This document shows positions 16,732 to 25,844 of a stretch of 64,000 nt of DNA, piece after piece. The notes beneath the pieces are model-generated. The model was not told where the DNA came from, did not search any database, and worked only from the letters and a program-made list of their open reading frames with translations. Made by a program: the position numbers and the translations under genes. Location of the stretch: the NCBI GenBank assembly GCA_963835855.1, contig CAWIHA010000025.1, positions 62,001 through 126,000 of the forward strand. The letters run 5' to 3'. Every line of letters begins with the position of its first letter. Positions within the stretch are counted from its first letter, which is position 1. Source of the DNA: CAWIHA01 sp963835855 (GTDB lineage Bacteria; Acidobacteriota; Terriglobia; Bryobacterales; Bryobacteraceae).

Positions 16732-18315
16732 TCAATCTGGAACCGCTTCAGTGATTGTCGCTTGCCCCGATCCTCCCTGGCCGGTGTCCGGCCGGCTCGG
16801 CGCGTACTCGTAAATTTGCCAGGGGAAGGGATCGCCATCGGATGGAGGGAACGAAGCCACTTTGCGCCACGAAAGCGGGTTACCTCTCAGCATTTCCTCC
16901 ATTAAGCGCTCATGAGCCCGAAGCAGGGTGCGAGGCCGTTCGTGCCAGACGATCAGATCGACCGGGGCCCGGCGCAGATGCGCCAGCATCTCCGCTGAGG
17001 ACCGGAACCGGCAAGCATAACTGTCCCCGAACCAACCGGAAGTGGCGAATATCTTGCTGGGACGTTCCAACGTATAGCCGGGGCGATGGCGGTCCTGGAT
17101 CGCGAATTCGGCAATCATTGGCCCTTCGAGATCCGGCGCCACGGCAATCCGCTTGTCTGTCCATGCCGGATTGTCGGCGATAGCTGCGACGACGGACCGG
17201 ATCGGATATTTCGCCGGCCGCGGATAGTGGAGCAGGTGCGTGGCCGCGAAAGGGAGCGCCACGACCACTGAGAACATGGGTACGCTGCTTGCCCAAAGCT
17301 GGCCACGGCGCGTCAACGGTTCGAGCCCTGCCGCCCAGCCGGCGAATGAAAGCACCAGCAGCGCGGCAGCCCCCGCGAGGAGATAGCGGCGTTCCGCTTC
17401 GACCGGAGAAAGGGTGAGAAACGCGAGCAGGCCGAGAGAGAGCAGGCAAATCACGGCAAGATCCGCCCGCCAAATGCGCGGCTTGATCATCAGGGCGAGC
17501 AAGCCAAGCGCGACAACAACGGCTAAACCCGGTGGGAAAAACTTAAAGAGTTCCAGCGGAAAAGCCGCAATGCTTCTCCCCGGAGCGCCACCCGGACTGG
17601 TAGGAAGGCCGATGGACCTAAGTTTCGAGGTCCAGACCATCCACGGAACAACCACTGCGGCAATCACGAAGGGCTGCACAAGGAGACTGGGCTTTCGCAG
17701 CAAATTGAAGCGGCCGAGGCAAACGACCGCCGCGAACGGCAATGCACAAACGTACAATCCGCTGTACTTAGTGAGGATGGCAAACGCGCTGCACAATGCA
17801 CAACCGATTGCATATCGAAAAGTCGCCTGGTCGAAATAGCGAACCAGGCAGGCGGCCGAGGCCAGGCAGAAGAAAGCGACCATCTCATCCACCATCACCG
17901 CGCAGATCCAGCGTTGGACTTCCGGAAGACTCAGGAACAGAATCCCCGCACAGAATCCGGCGACACGCCCGGCGCGCCTTCGAACCAGATCGTGCACCAC
18001 CCAAGCTGTACCGGCGGCCGCTGCGGCGGTAATGAGCAAGGCTTGGAACCGCCCTACGCCGGCTGCCAGAAACCAGAATCCCGTCACGATGTAGAACAGA
18101 GGCGGCCAGTATCCGACGGCGAAAAACGGGTAATGTTCGTAATAATTCCGGGCGAAAGGAAATGGCCTGGACGACAGCCCGGATGCGAGGTAGTCCCGGA
18201 CCATCACACTGCCCACGAAGTGCGCAGGCTCGTCGGGGTATGCGACGAAGGAAGCCTTCCACGCGCCGGTGGAAGCCTGGACCGCAAGACAGAGCAGGAA
18301 ATAGGCAGCGGCCAC
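16732..18315 (-). CDS. GT-C family membrane glycosyltransferase-like protein
   Basis: 527 residues from GTG 18315. Many hydrophobic helices follow an N-terminal loop with YPDEPAHFVGS, the acidic first luminal loop typical of ArnT/PMT-type polyprenyl-phosphate sugar transferases. A conserved-looking YWPPLFYIVTG lies before the third helix. The C-terminus is a soluble extracytoplasmic domain. Likely transfers a sugar from a lipid-linked donor in the inner membrane; donor and acceptor are unknown. Confidence 0.7.
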   Translation of the reverse strand: MAAAYFLLCLAVQASTGAWKASFVAYPDEPAHFVGSVMVRDYLASGLSSRPFPFARNYYEHYPFFAVGYWPPLFYIVTGFWFLAAGVGRFQALLITAAAAAGTAWVVHDLVRRRAGRVAGFCAGILFLSLPEVQRWICAVMVDEMVAFFCLASAACLVRYFDQATFRYAIGCALCSAFAILTKYSGLYVCALPFAAVVCLGRFNLLRKPSLLVQPFVIAAVVVPWMVWTSKLRSIGLPTSPGGAPGRSIAAFPLELFKFFPPGLAVVVALGLLALMIKPRIWRADLAVICLLSLGLLAFLTLSPVEAERRYLLAGAAALLVLSFAGWAAGLEPLTRRGQLWASSVPMFSVVVALPFAATHLLHYPRPAKYPIRSVVAAIADNPAWTDKRIAVAPDLEGPMIAEFAIQDRHRPGYTLERPSKIFATSGWFGDSYACRFRSSAEMLAHLRRAPVDLIVWHERPRTLLRAHERLMEEMLRGNPLSWRKVASFPPSDGDPFPWQIYEYAPSRPDTGQGGSGQATITEAVPD

Positions 18316-18471
18316 AGCGCGGCTTGAGCGCGCGCCGTCCTACCGCCGATTGCGTTCCGAATCACCGGGCTCGTAAGAGTTGCCAATTCCTCCCTGCCTT
18401 CTCCTGATGGCCGTCCAGGCCGGCGCGGGCGGCCATTACGCCCTCCGGCGAGGTGAAATAAGCGGAGAGTC

Positions 18472-19680
18472 TCAGCCTGCGGGCAAGCCGCGCTCAAACG
18501 CGGAATATACCTTCTCGGCCGCGGCCGTGCCGCTTGCCGGTGGCCGGTAGCCCTCGGCTGCGAGTGACGCCGCGAGGCTTTCGAGCACCAGCAATACGTA
18601 TTCACGCTGTGAGGAGACGCCCATCAGCCCGATGCGGAAGATCTTGCTGGCCAGATCGCCGTAGCCGCTCGAGATCTCGATCGAATGCTCATCGCGCAGC
18701 CGTTGGCGGACCTTGAGCCCATCGATGCCTTCGGGCACACGCACGGCGTTCAGCATGGTGAGGCGCTTGGCGGGATCGGGTACGAACATTCGCATGCCCA
18801 TCGCCTCCAAGCCGGCAACGAGCGCGAGATGGTTGCGGCGGTGGCGCTCCCAGCGGTTTTCGATTCCCTCCGCGGCGATCACGGCGAGGGCCTCCCGCAG
18901 CGCGTAGAACATCGTGATCGGCGCGGTGTGATGGTAGCGGTGCGCGCCCTCATAATATTCGTCGAGCAGCTTCAGATCGAAATAGAACGAGCGGATGGGG
19001 GCAGCGCGGGCCCGCAGCTTTTTCATCGCGCCCGGCGAAAGCGTCATCGGCGAAAGGCCGGGCGGACAGCCCAGGCCCTTCTGCGTGCAACTGAAGGCGA
19101 TATCGATGCCCGTCTCGTCCACATGCACGGGCATGCAGCCGAGCGAGGAAACGCAGTCCGAAATCACCAGCGCGCCCACTTCGTGCGCGGCGCCGCAAAT
19201 CGCTTTACCCGCCTGAAAGACGCCGGTCGAGGTCTCGGCCTGCACGTAGGCTACCACCCGCGGGCGCGCGCGCAGGATGAACTCGCCGGCTTCGGCGTCG
19301 TTGAACGCCTCGCCCCACGGTTTCTCGCATCGGACGACCTCGGCGCCTTGCCGCCGGGCGATCTCGGCGATGCGGTCGCAAAAATAGCCGTTCGCGAAAA
19401 CGACGAACTTGTCGCCGGAATCGGTGAAATTCGTGATCGCGGTCTCCATGCCAGCCGTGCCGGTGCCGGAAATCGCGAATGTGAATCCTTTCCGCGTGCC
19501 AAAAGCGACCGAGAGCAGCTTGCGGATGTCCTCGGTGACCGTGAAGAAGAATGGATCGACGTGGCTGACGATCGGCTTGGTCATCGCCTCGTAGACACGC
19601 GGATCGACCATGCTCGGTCCAGCCCCCATCAGGAGGCGCTTAGGCGGGTGGAGCGGAGAAATCGCTTCGGGCATAAACAT
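18472..19680 (-). CDS. Class V aminotransferase (alanine/serine-glyoxylate type)
   Basis: 402 residues. PLP fold-type I, class V. Visible are LLMGAGPSMVDPRVYEAM at the N-terminus, ISGTGTAGMETA (phosphate cup), ISDCVSSLGC and the PLP lysine in SCTQKGLGCPPGLS. The family includes alanine-glyoxylate, serine-glyoxylate and (S)-ureidoglycine-glyoxylate aminotransferases. The exact substrate cannot be told from sequence alone. No pathway partner is adjacent: the flanking genes are a GT-C protein and a ROK kinase. Confidence 0.85.
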   Translation of the reverse strand: MFMPEAISPLHPPKRLLMGAGPSMVDPRVYEAMTKPIVSHVDPFFFTVTEDIRKLLSVAFGTRKGFTFAISGTGTAGMETAITNFTDSGDKFVVFANGYFCDRIAEIARRQGAEVVRCEKPWGEAFNDAEAGEFILRARPRVVAYVQAETSTGVFQAGKAICGAAHEVGALVISDCVSSLGCMPVHVDETGIDIAFSCTQKGLGCPPGLSPMTLSPGAMKKLRARAAPIRSFYFDLKLLDEYYEGAHRYHHTAPITMFYALREALAVIAAEGIENRWERHRRNHLALVAGLEAMGMRMFVPDPAKRLTMLNAVRVPEGIDGLKVRQRLRDEHSIEISSGYGDLASKIFRIGLMGVSSQREYVLLVLESLAASLAAEGYRPPASGTAAAEKVYSAFERGLPAG

Positions 19681-19839
19681 TGATGGTCCGTAAAATAAAG
19701 TGTACTGTCAAATCCGTGCCGGTTTCCCGCTCCTTGTCGAAAGTGCGAGCAGGCAGTAATTTCATGGCTCCGCTGCCGATAGATCCGCGGCGAGTGCGGC
19801 CTGGGGCGCGACGGGCGCGGTGAAGCTCAGGCGTTCCTG

Positions 19840-20787
19840 TCAGACCACGGTCTCCGCCGCTTCCGGAGCGATGATGCGAGATTGAAACGGCAGGTAGGCG
19901 GCGCCGAAGAGACCGGCCTCGTTGCCGAGGATTGCTTTCTCGATCCTGGTGGCCGTGTTGCGATATACAAACGAGCGGCGCTTGACTTCGTCGAACATGG
20001 CTATAGCGAAAAAATCCCACGCTCCAACCACCCCTCCACCAAGCAGATACAGTGGAAAGTTAAAAATATTCACGAGGTCGGCCAGCGCTGTGCCGAGCGC
20101 CGTGCCCATCCGTTCGAATACGGCCCGCGCCTTAGAGTTGCCGGCGGCGGCCAAGTCGTAAACATCCTTCGAAGCCAGATTCCCGCCCAGGCCCATCATG
20201 CGCGCCATCGCGCTCACTGCCGTCGCGGAAGCGTGTTTCTCCAGACATCCGTTGTTGCCGCATGCGCAGGGATTTCCGCCGGGCACGACCGTAATGTGGC
20301 CGAGCTCGCTTGCCATCCCGACGAACCCGTGCAGGACTTTCCCGCCGCAGACGATGCCGCCGCCGATGCCCGTGCCGAGCGTGAGCAACACGAGATCATT
20401 CACGTCGCGCCCCGCGCCCATCCATTTTTCACCCAGCGCGGCGGCGTTGGCGTCATTATCAAGCAGCACCGGAGCTCGGAGCAGCCGTTCGATCTCATCG
20501 CGTATCGCGAAGTTCTCGAAACCGGGCAAGTTGGGCGACTCGGTGATGATACCCTTTTCCAGCATGAGGAAGCCCGCCACGCCGATGCCGATCCCCGCCA
20601 GGTGTTCCGTGCCGCCGCTTGCGCGTAGCTTCATAATCGCCGCGACGATGTCGGCGATCACCGCGTCCCGGCCCGCGGAAAGGTGTGTCGTCCCAACGAC
20701 CTTCTCCAGGATTTTGCCCGCGCGATTGATCGCTGCGGCGCGAAGGTTCGTGCCCCCCAGATCGACCCCAATCGAATATTCAGCCAT
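19840..20787 (-). CDS. ROK-family glucokinase
   Basis: 315 residues. The N-terminal ATP phosphate-binding motif is SIGVDLGGTNLRAAAI. The sugar-binding segment is ESPNLPGFENFAIRDEIE and the catalytic Asp lies in LLDNDANAAALGE. Zinc ligands are in HITVVPGGNPCACGNNGCLE. It probably phosphorylates glucose to glucose 6-phosphate in the cytoplasm. A TATGAT box (20801-20796) ends 8 nt before the ATG, giving a virtually leaderless mRNA. No DNA-binding domain is present, so it is a kinase rather than an NagC-type repressor. Confidence 0.9.
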   Translation of the reverse strand: MAEYSIGVDLGGTNLRAAAINRAGKILEKVVGTTHLSAGRDAVIADIVAAIMKLRASGGTEHLAGIGIGVAGFLMLEKGIITESPNLPGFENFAIRDEIERLLRAPVLLDNDANAAALGEKWMGAGRDVNDLVLLTLGTGIGGGIVCGGKVLHGFVGMASELGHITVVPGGNPCACGNNGCLEKHASATAVSAMARMMGLGGNLASKDVYDLAAAGNSKARAVFERMGTALGTALADLVNIFNFPLYLLGGGVVGAWDFFAIAMFDEVKRRSFVYRNTATRIEKAILGNEAGLFGAAYLPFQSRIIAPEAAETVV

Positions 20788-20996
20788 GCGCTCGAATCAT
20801 AACAAATTTCGCGAGCGCTCTTGACCCTATGCGGCGCCTACAAGCTCCTGTGCGCGATGATCGCGTTGTCCCCAAGCGGGTTTTGCAACGTGCATATCGC
20901 TCGCAGCTTGCAGGATGAAGGCTTCTTCGCAATACTTACAGACAACTATTTCGCGTCATGCTGGCGGCGGCCGATGGCCTCGCCTCAAGTCCTAGC

Positions 20997-21623
20997 TCAA
21001 TCGGGCGGTATTCCGCCACAATCGCTGGGTACGGCGACGCCCGCTGCCGTGCCGAAGGAGAAGATCACACTTGTCACGATCGAGTCCGAGGTGATGCCGG
21101 GCACGTAGACCAGAAACGTCGCCGTCCCCGATGTAAACGGATTGTGAGGGCCATTGCCGGCGACCGAAGGGTTCGCTAAAACGTACCCGCCAGAGGCCGC
21201 GGGAGGTCCAATCAACAGGTTCTTGGGGCCAACCGCGCCCAAGTCAGTGCACAGAACGCACAGTTCCAGGTTGCCGCTCGGGTCGTTGCCCAGAGCCCAA
21301 CCTGTTCCGGAAGGACCGAAATCCACAAATTTGCCGCCGCGCAGCACCTTGCGAATGTTGGCTGAATTCGGACCCAGGGTACCGGCGTTCTGGCCGCCGT
21401 CGAACGTGAACACGATGCCGTTCAGCAGTTGGCCGGCGCTTCTGCTATTTGCTTGCGTGTTTGTGAGACCAATGGTGACAAACCCGTCCCCGAAAGAGAA
21501 ACTGGCGGAGGCGCTGACAAGCCCATCGGCCACAGCGGAGTCAGACGGCGTCGAACAGGTCTGCTGCGCTGCGCATGAGATAACACTCATGAGGACCAAG
21601 AAGGGAATCGCTATTTGCCGCAT
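20997..21623 (-). CDS. Secreted hypothetical protein
   Basis: 208 residues from ATG 21623 (ATG 21656 is an alternative). Signal peptide MRQIAIPFLVLMSVISCAAQ precedes a beta-rich mature domain: SFSFGDGFVTIGLTNTQAN, ANIRKVLRGGKFVDF, and a C-terminal VIFSFGTAAGV. It resembles acidobacterial or cohesin-like secreted proteins without catalytic motifs. Four cysteines in the mature part could form disulfides. No function assigned. Confidence 0.6.
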   Translation of the reverse strand: MRQIAIPFLVLMSVISCAAQQTCSTPSDSAVADGLVSASASFSFGDGFVTIGLTNTQANSRSAGQLLNGIVFTFDGGQNAGTLGPNSANIRKVLRGGKFVDFGPSGTGWALGNDPSGNLELCVLCTDLGAVGPKNLLIGPPAASGGYVLANPSVAGNGPHNPFTSGTATFLVYVPGITSDSIVTSVIFSFGTAAGVAVPSDCGGIPPD

Positions 21624-21976
21624 TCCCGATCCGCAATCACTTCCTTTTACGGTCATAAGCGCAGTATAGGGCTGGAGCGCCGCCTCTCGCCAGTCAACAT
21701 TGGTTAGCACCGCAGACGCCCCGAATCCCCCGGGCACTCACCCCGACTGCTCCCCCCGGATGGGGAGAGCGCGTTGCTCTGCTTTTCCGGCAAGCCGCGA
21801 CATAAGCCGCCACGCACCAGCCACGATTTCCATTCTTCACAGAAGCGTTGAAAGAGAGCTGAAACGGCGCTCATGATCACAGCCCCGCCATTCGAAGTGG
21901 TGACATGGCGTCCTGACCAGAGCCGCCGGCGTGCGCCGCGCTTTTCCAACCTGTTACGATTTACGATGTTCCCGTT

Positions 21977-22990
21977 ATGAAGATTGGTGTATTCGGGCTC
22001 GGTTACATGGGCAGCACCCACCTGAAGGCGTACCAGACGATTCCGCAGGCCGAAATCGCCGCGGTTTTCAGCCGCAACCCGAAGCGGCTGGCTGGCGACT
22101 TCAGCGACATTCGGGGAAACATCGGCGCTCCCGGCGAGCGCATCGACCTTTCAGCCGCGGCAAAGTATACGGACGCATACGAAGCGCTCGGCAACCCGGC
22201 GCTCGAAGCAGTTGACCTTTGCCTGCCGACATACCTGCACGCGCCGGTTGCGGTTGCCGCGCTCAAGGCGGGGAAGCACGTTTTGGTCGAAAAACCGCTC
22301 GCGCTCACGGGCGACGAAGCCGGGCAGATGATCGCTGTGGCCCAGGAGAATGGCCGCGTGCTGATGGCAGCGCACCTGCTTCGCTTCATGCCGCAATACC
22401 GCGTGGTAGCGCGCATGATCCGCGCCAACGAACTGGGTCCCGTGCGCGCGGCGATCCTATGGCGCCGCTCGGGCGCGCCGGGGTGGAGTGAATGGCTGAC
22501 CGATAAGGAAAAGAGCGGTGGAGGGATCTTGGACCTCCTCATTCACGATGTGGACTTCTGCCTGCATGCGTTCGGCGCGCCGCAGGCCGTCTCGGCCACC
22601 GGCTATGAGGACCTCGCGCGCGGCACCGACTGGATCACTGCGACCATCGAGTATCCAAATATCGGCGCGGTAATGATCTCGGGCGGTTGGCACCCTCCGA
22701 AAGGCTTCCCGTTTGCGATGGAATACACCATCGCTTGCGAGCGCGGGACGCTGGATTTCAGCTCGGCCGGCACGCCGCTCACGCTGTATGGAATGGATGG
22801 ACGACCACAGCTCATCGATGTCCCGAAAGAGGACGGCTTTCGGGTCGAGCTCGAATACTTCATCGACTGCTCGATCCGCGGAGTAAAACCGGAATTGTGC
22901 CCACCCGAAGAATCGGCGGCTGCCGTGAGGCTCGCGCGCCTTATGCAGGAATCGCGAGCGCGGAATGGCGAAAAGCTCCAATTCAGTTGA
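21977..22990 (+). CDS. Gfo/Idh/MocA-family oxidoreductase
   Basis: 337 residues. N-terminal Rossmann fold with KIGVFGLGYMGSTHLKAY (NAD(P) binding) and the conserved EKP in HVLVEKPLALTGDEA. The C-terminal alpha/beta domain contains GGGILDLLIHDVDFCLHAFG, with the catalytic His. The family oxidises or reduces sugars, inositols and related polyols; the substrate is undetermined. A TACGAT box (21962-21967) ends 9 nt before ATG. Cytoplasmic. Confidence 0.9.
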   Translation: MKIGVFGLGYMGSTHLKAYQTIPQAEIAAVFSRNPKRLAGDFSDIRGNIGAPGERIDLSAAAKYTDAYEALGNPALEAVDLCLPTYLHAPVAVAALKAGKHVLVEKPLALTGDEAGQMIAVAQENGRVLMAAHLLRFMPQYRVVARMIRANELGPVRAAILWRRSGAPGWSEWLTDKEKSGGGILDLLIHDVDFCLHAFGAPQAVSATGYEDLARGTDWITATIEYPNIGAVMISGGWHPPKGFPFAMEYTIACERGTLDFSSAGTPLTLYGMDGRPQLIDVPKEDGFRVELEYFIDCSIRGVKPELCPPEESAAAVRLARLMQESRARNGEKLQFS

Positions 22991-22997
22991 CAGCCGG

Positions 22998-23194
22998 TCA
23001 GGCGGTGACGGTCCTGGCCCGGATGCTGCGGATGGCTGCGGCTTCGTCCGTGAAGACCTCAAAGGCGCTGTAGAGTTTCGTGAGCTGCATCAGCTCGCCG
23101 AGGCGCTGCTGAGCATTGAACAGATTCCGCCGCGCCTTAGTTCCAGATGGGCGGCAAGGCCGAAAAATTTCCGCAGCGCTCGCACCGCGATCAT
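22998..23194 (-). pseudogene. Remnant of an STAS-domain anti-sigma factor antagonist
   Basis: Two minus-strand frames carry pieces of one STAS domain. AAHLELRRGG (frame from ATG 23194) matches the stretch before the last strand. After a frame change, NAQQRLGELMQLTKLYSAFEVFTDEAAAIRS is a typical SpoIIAA/RsbV C-terminal helix. The N-terminal half with the phosphorylatable serine is absent. The remnant is convergent with the MocA gene and divergent from rmuC. Confidence 0.6.
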
Positions 23195-23267
23195 AGCACC
23201 CCAATTCTAGTAGAATGGCGCATGTTGGGGCGGACGTGAGCGGAACAAGTCGAGCGGAGATTGTTTT

Positions 23268-24512
23268 ATGGAAATATTGATGCTGCTGGCCGGGGCAGCG
23301 GCCGGCGCCGGTGCGGCTTGGTTATACTTCCGGGCCGAGAAAGCCGCGCTTGGGGTGCGCCTCGAGGAGGAGCGGAAAGCCGCCGGCGAGAAACTGGCGG
23401 TGCTCGAAGAAGCACGGCAAAAGCTATCTGATGCGTTTAAGGCTCTTTCTTCCGATGCTTTGAAGAGTAATAATCAAGCATTTCTTGAACTGGCCAAGGA
23501 GACCCTGGAGAAACACCAGATAGTTGCCAGGAGCGAGCTCGAAAGCCGCGAAAAAGCCATCCAGCAACTTGTCGCGCCGCTCGGCGAATCGCTCGCGAAG
23601 GTGGACCAGCAGATCCAGGCGCTCGAGAACACGCGCGCCGCCGCATATGCCGGCCTGAGCGAACAGGTGAGGCAGATGGCCAGCGTGCAATCGCAGCTCC
23701 AGACGGAAACGGCTAACCTGGTGACGGCGTTGCGGGCGCCCCAAGCGCGCGGCCGCTGGGGGGAAATCCAGCTCAAACGCGTAGTCGAGATCGCCGGCAT
23801 GCTCGAACACTGCGATTTCGTGCAGCAGAAACAAGTGGAAGCCGAAGGGAGCCGGCTGCGGCCCGATCTGATTGTCAATCTACCGAACAATAAACGGGTG
23901 GTTGTGGATTCCAAGGTGCCGCTGAACGCGTACCTCGAAGCGCTCGACGCACCCGACGAAACGGCTAAGACCGAACGGCTGAAGGAGCACGCGCGCCAGG
24001 TGCGGACGCATCTCCAACGGCTTGGGGGCAAGGCGTACTGGGAGCAGTTCGAGGCGACACCGGAATTTGTGGTTATGTTTCTGCCCGGCGAGGTCTTCTT
24101 CAGCGCGGCGCTGGAACAGGATCCGGGCCTGATCGAATTTGGCGCCGAAGAGCGCGTCATCCTGGCGACGCCGACCACGCTCATCGCCCTGCTCAAAGCG
24201 GTGGCCTATGGCTGGAAGCAGGAAAACCTGGCCAAGAACGCGCAGGCAATCAGCTCGCTGGGCAGAGAACTATACGAACGGCTATGCACGCTGGGCGGGC
24301 ACTTCGAGGAATTGCGCCGCGGACTGGAGCGCGCAGTTGAGTCGTACAACAACGCAGTTGGTTCGATCGAGTCGCGCGTCCTGGTGAGCGCGCGCAGGTT
24401 CCGCGACCTCGACGCCGCCTCGCCCGAGGAGATCCCAGCGCTCGAACCGATTGGCCGCTCGCCGCGCATGGTGCAGGCGGGGGACCTCGAGATCACGCCG
24501 AAACGGAGTTGA
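23268..24512 (+). CDS. rmuC: DNA recombination protein RmuC
   Basis: 414 residues. One N-terminal membrane helix (MEILMLLAGAAAGAGAAWLY) is followed by a long coiled coil (about residues 25-145) and the RmuC nuclease-like core. The core contains GRWGEIQLKRVVEIAGML, VVDSKVPLNAYLEAL, FVVMFLPGEVFF and ILATPTTLIALLKAVAYGW. The core is related to restriction-type endonucleases. RmuC limits inversions at short inverted repeats and has been linked to defence and DNA repair. No partner gene is adjacent. Confidence 0.93.
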   Translation: MEILMLLAGAAAGAGAAWLYFRAEKAALGVRLEEERKAAGEKLAVLEEARQKLSDAFKALSSDALKSNNQAFLELAKETLEKHQIVARSELESREKAIQQLVAPLGESLAKVDQQIQALENTRAAAYAGLSEQVRQMASVQSQLQTETANLVTALRAPQARGRWGEIQLKRVVEIAGMLEHCDFVQQKQVEAEGSRLRPDLIVNLPNNKRVVVDSKVPLNAYLEALDAPDETAKTERLKEHARQVRTHLQRLGGKAYWEQFEATPEFVVMFLPGEVFFSAALEQDPGLIEFGAEERVILATPTTLIALLKAVAYGWKQENLAKNAQAISSLGRELYERLCTLGGHFEELRRGLERAVESYNNAVGSIESRVLVSARRFRDLDAASPEEIPALEPIGRSPRMVQAGDLEITPKRS

Positions 24513-24577
24513 AACCGGCTCATTGGACCGCACTACACGGTGTGTGGCAGACAGCGGCGCTGGCTGCAATCCTGGGG

Positions 24578-25666
24578 TTAGTTCTCAAGAAAGCGGGCAA
24601 TCGCTGGATTCACCTTTGCCGCTTCGCAGCCCGGTTCCAAGTGTCCGCAAGGGCCCTCTAGCTCCAGCACTTCGGCGTGCAGCAGCTTGGCAAAAGCAAG
24701 CGCGGGGCCGGGGGTGACTGTATGATCCGTGGCGCAAACAATCACCAGCACTTTGGCCTTGACGGCGGCCGCGGCCCGTTCCATGGATCCGCCAAAAGGA
24801 ACTGAAACATCTAGGTCCATCATCGCCTGCGACTGGCGGATGTGATTGTTGGCATCGAATGCAGGTCCCGCTCCGGATTGCCACCGGGATTGAAGGACTT
24901 GCTCGCGACTGTTTTCCTTATCGAATTGCTCTGGCGTCGTGAGGGTAAGGCCGGTGATCTCTCCGATGGCAACGCGAGCGGGGCTTTCAACGTAGTCCCC
25001 GTTTTTCCATGCCGGATCGTTCATAATCGCATCGTTCTCCGTTTGCCAAAGCAGCAGATCATAAGGCGCCAGCCTCGGCGAACCGACGATGGGAATGGCC
25101 TTGTCCATGAAGTCCGGGAAAGAGACCATCCACTGGAAGGTCTGCATTCCGCCCATAGATCCGCCCATCACCGCTCTTATGTGGTTCAGGTGGAGCACCT
25201 CGGTCAGCAATTGGCGCTGGCTGCGGACCATGTCCTCGATGGTGAACCTGGGAAATTTCATGTGCGGCTGAGCTTGGCTGTTCGAAGGCGAGCTGGAGAC
25301 ACCATTCCCCAGCGCATCCACCGCGATCACATAGTAGCGGGAGCTATCCACCATCCTGCCGGGGCCGATCATCTCAGCCAGTTGCCCGCTGGTGCCTGAA
25401 AACCAGGTAGGGAACAGAACCACGTTGGATTTGTCCGCATTCAGTTGGCCGAACGTGCGATAGCCGACGACGCAATCGCGGATGACTTCGCCCTTTTGCA
25501 GCTTGAAGTCACCCAGCTTGGCGAACTGCTGTTGGCCATCTTGGGCGAGAGCCGCACCCGTCAGAGCAAGAAAAAGCAGGATGCTAGCGCACCTTCTTTG
25601 CCAGGCCGGGTGCACAGGGAGTTCACAGATTGTCACGCATGGGCGGGCGAGATTTTTCATTTTCAT
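24578..25666 (-). CDS. Secreted alpha/beta hydrolase of the MetX/homoserine acetyltransferase family
   Basis: 362 residues. A signal peptide (cleavage near LTGAALAQ) leads an alpha/beta fold. The nucleophile elbow is VMGGSMGGMQTFQW, the Asp lies in ATDHTV and the His in GPCGHLEPGCE, a complete MetX-type triad. True MetX is cytoplasmic and needs acetyl-CoA. Export makes methionine biosynthesis unlikely, so an esterase or amidase acting in the periplasm is more plausible. It lies downstream of the NlpC/P60-epimerase pair on the same strand, 180 nt away. Confidence 0.8.
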   Translation of the reverse strand: MKMKNLARPCVTICELPVHPAWQRRCASILLFLALTGAALAQDGQQQFAKLGDFKLQKGEVIRDCVVGYRTFGQLNADKSNVVLFPTWFSGTSGQLAEMIGPGRMVDSSRYYVIAVDALGNGVSSSPSNSQAQPHMKFPRFTIEDMVRSQRQLLTEVLHLNHIRAVMGGSMGGMQTFQWMVSFPDFMDKAIPIVGSPRLAPYDLLLWQTENDAIMNDPAWKNGDYVESPARVAIGEITGLTLTTPEQFDKENSREQVLQSRWQSGAGPAFDANNHIRQSQAMMDLDVSVPFGGSMERAAAAVKAKVLVIVCATDHTVTPGPALAFAKLLHAEVLELEGPCGHLEPGCEAAKVNPAIARFLEN

Positions 25667-25844
25667 AGACCTAGTAGCAAAATGCTAGCGGAATGATCTC
25701 ATCATCGTGTTCTCCATTCCTTTCGGCCGCGGGCCGCCGGCGCCGCTCCAGGTTTGCTGGCATCTCTAAGCCGGGATGCTGGACCCCTGGATCGGAATCA
25801 TCATACCCCAGGCTGCTTCTTCCCTGAACTGTGCGCGGGATGTT

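Noticed and set aside
19703..19708. TTGACA on the minus strand before the class V aminotransferase
   Set aside because: No acceptable -10 at 16-18 nt, so not reported as a promoter.
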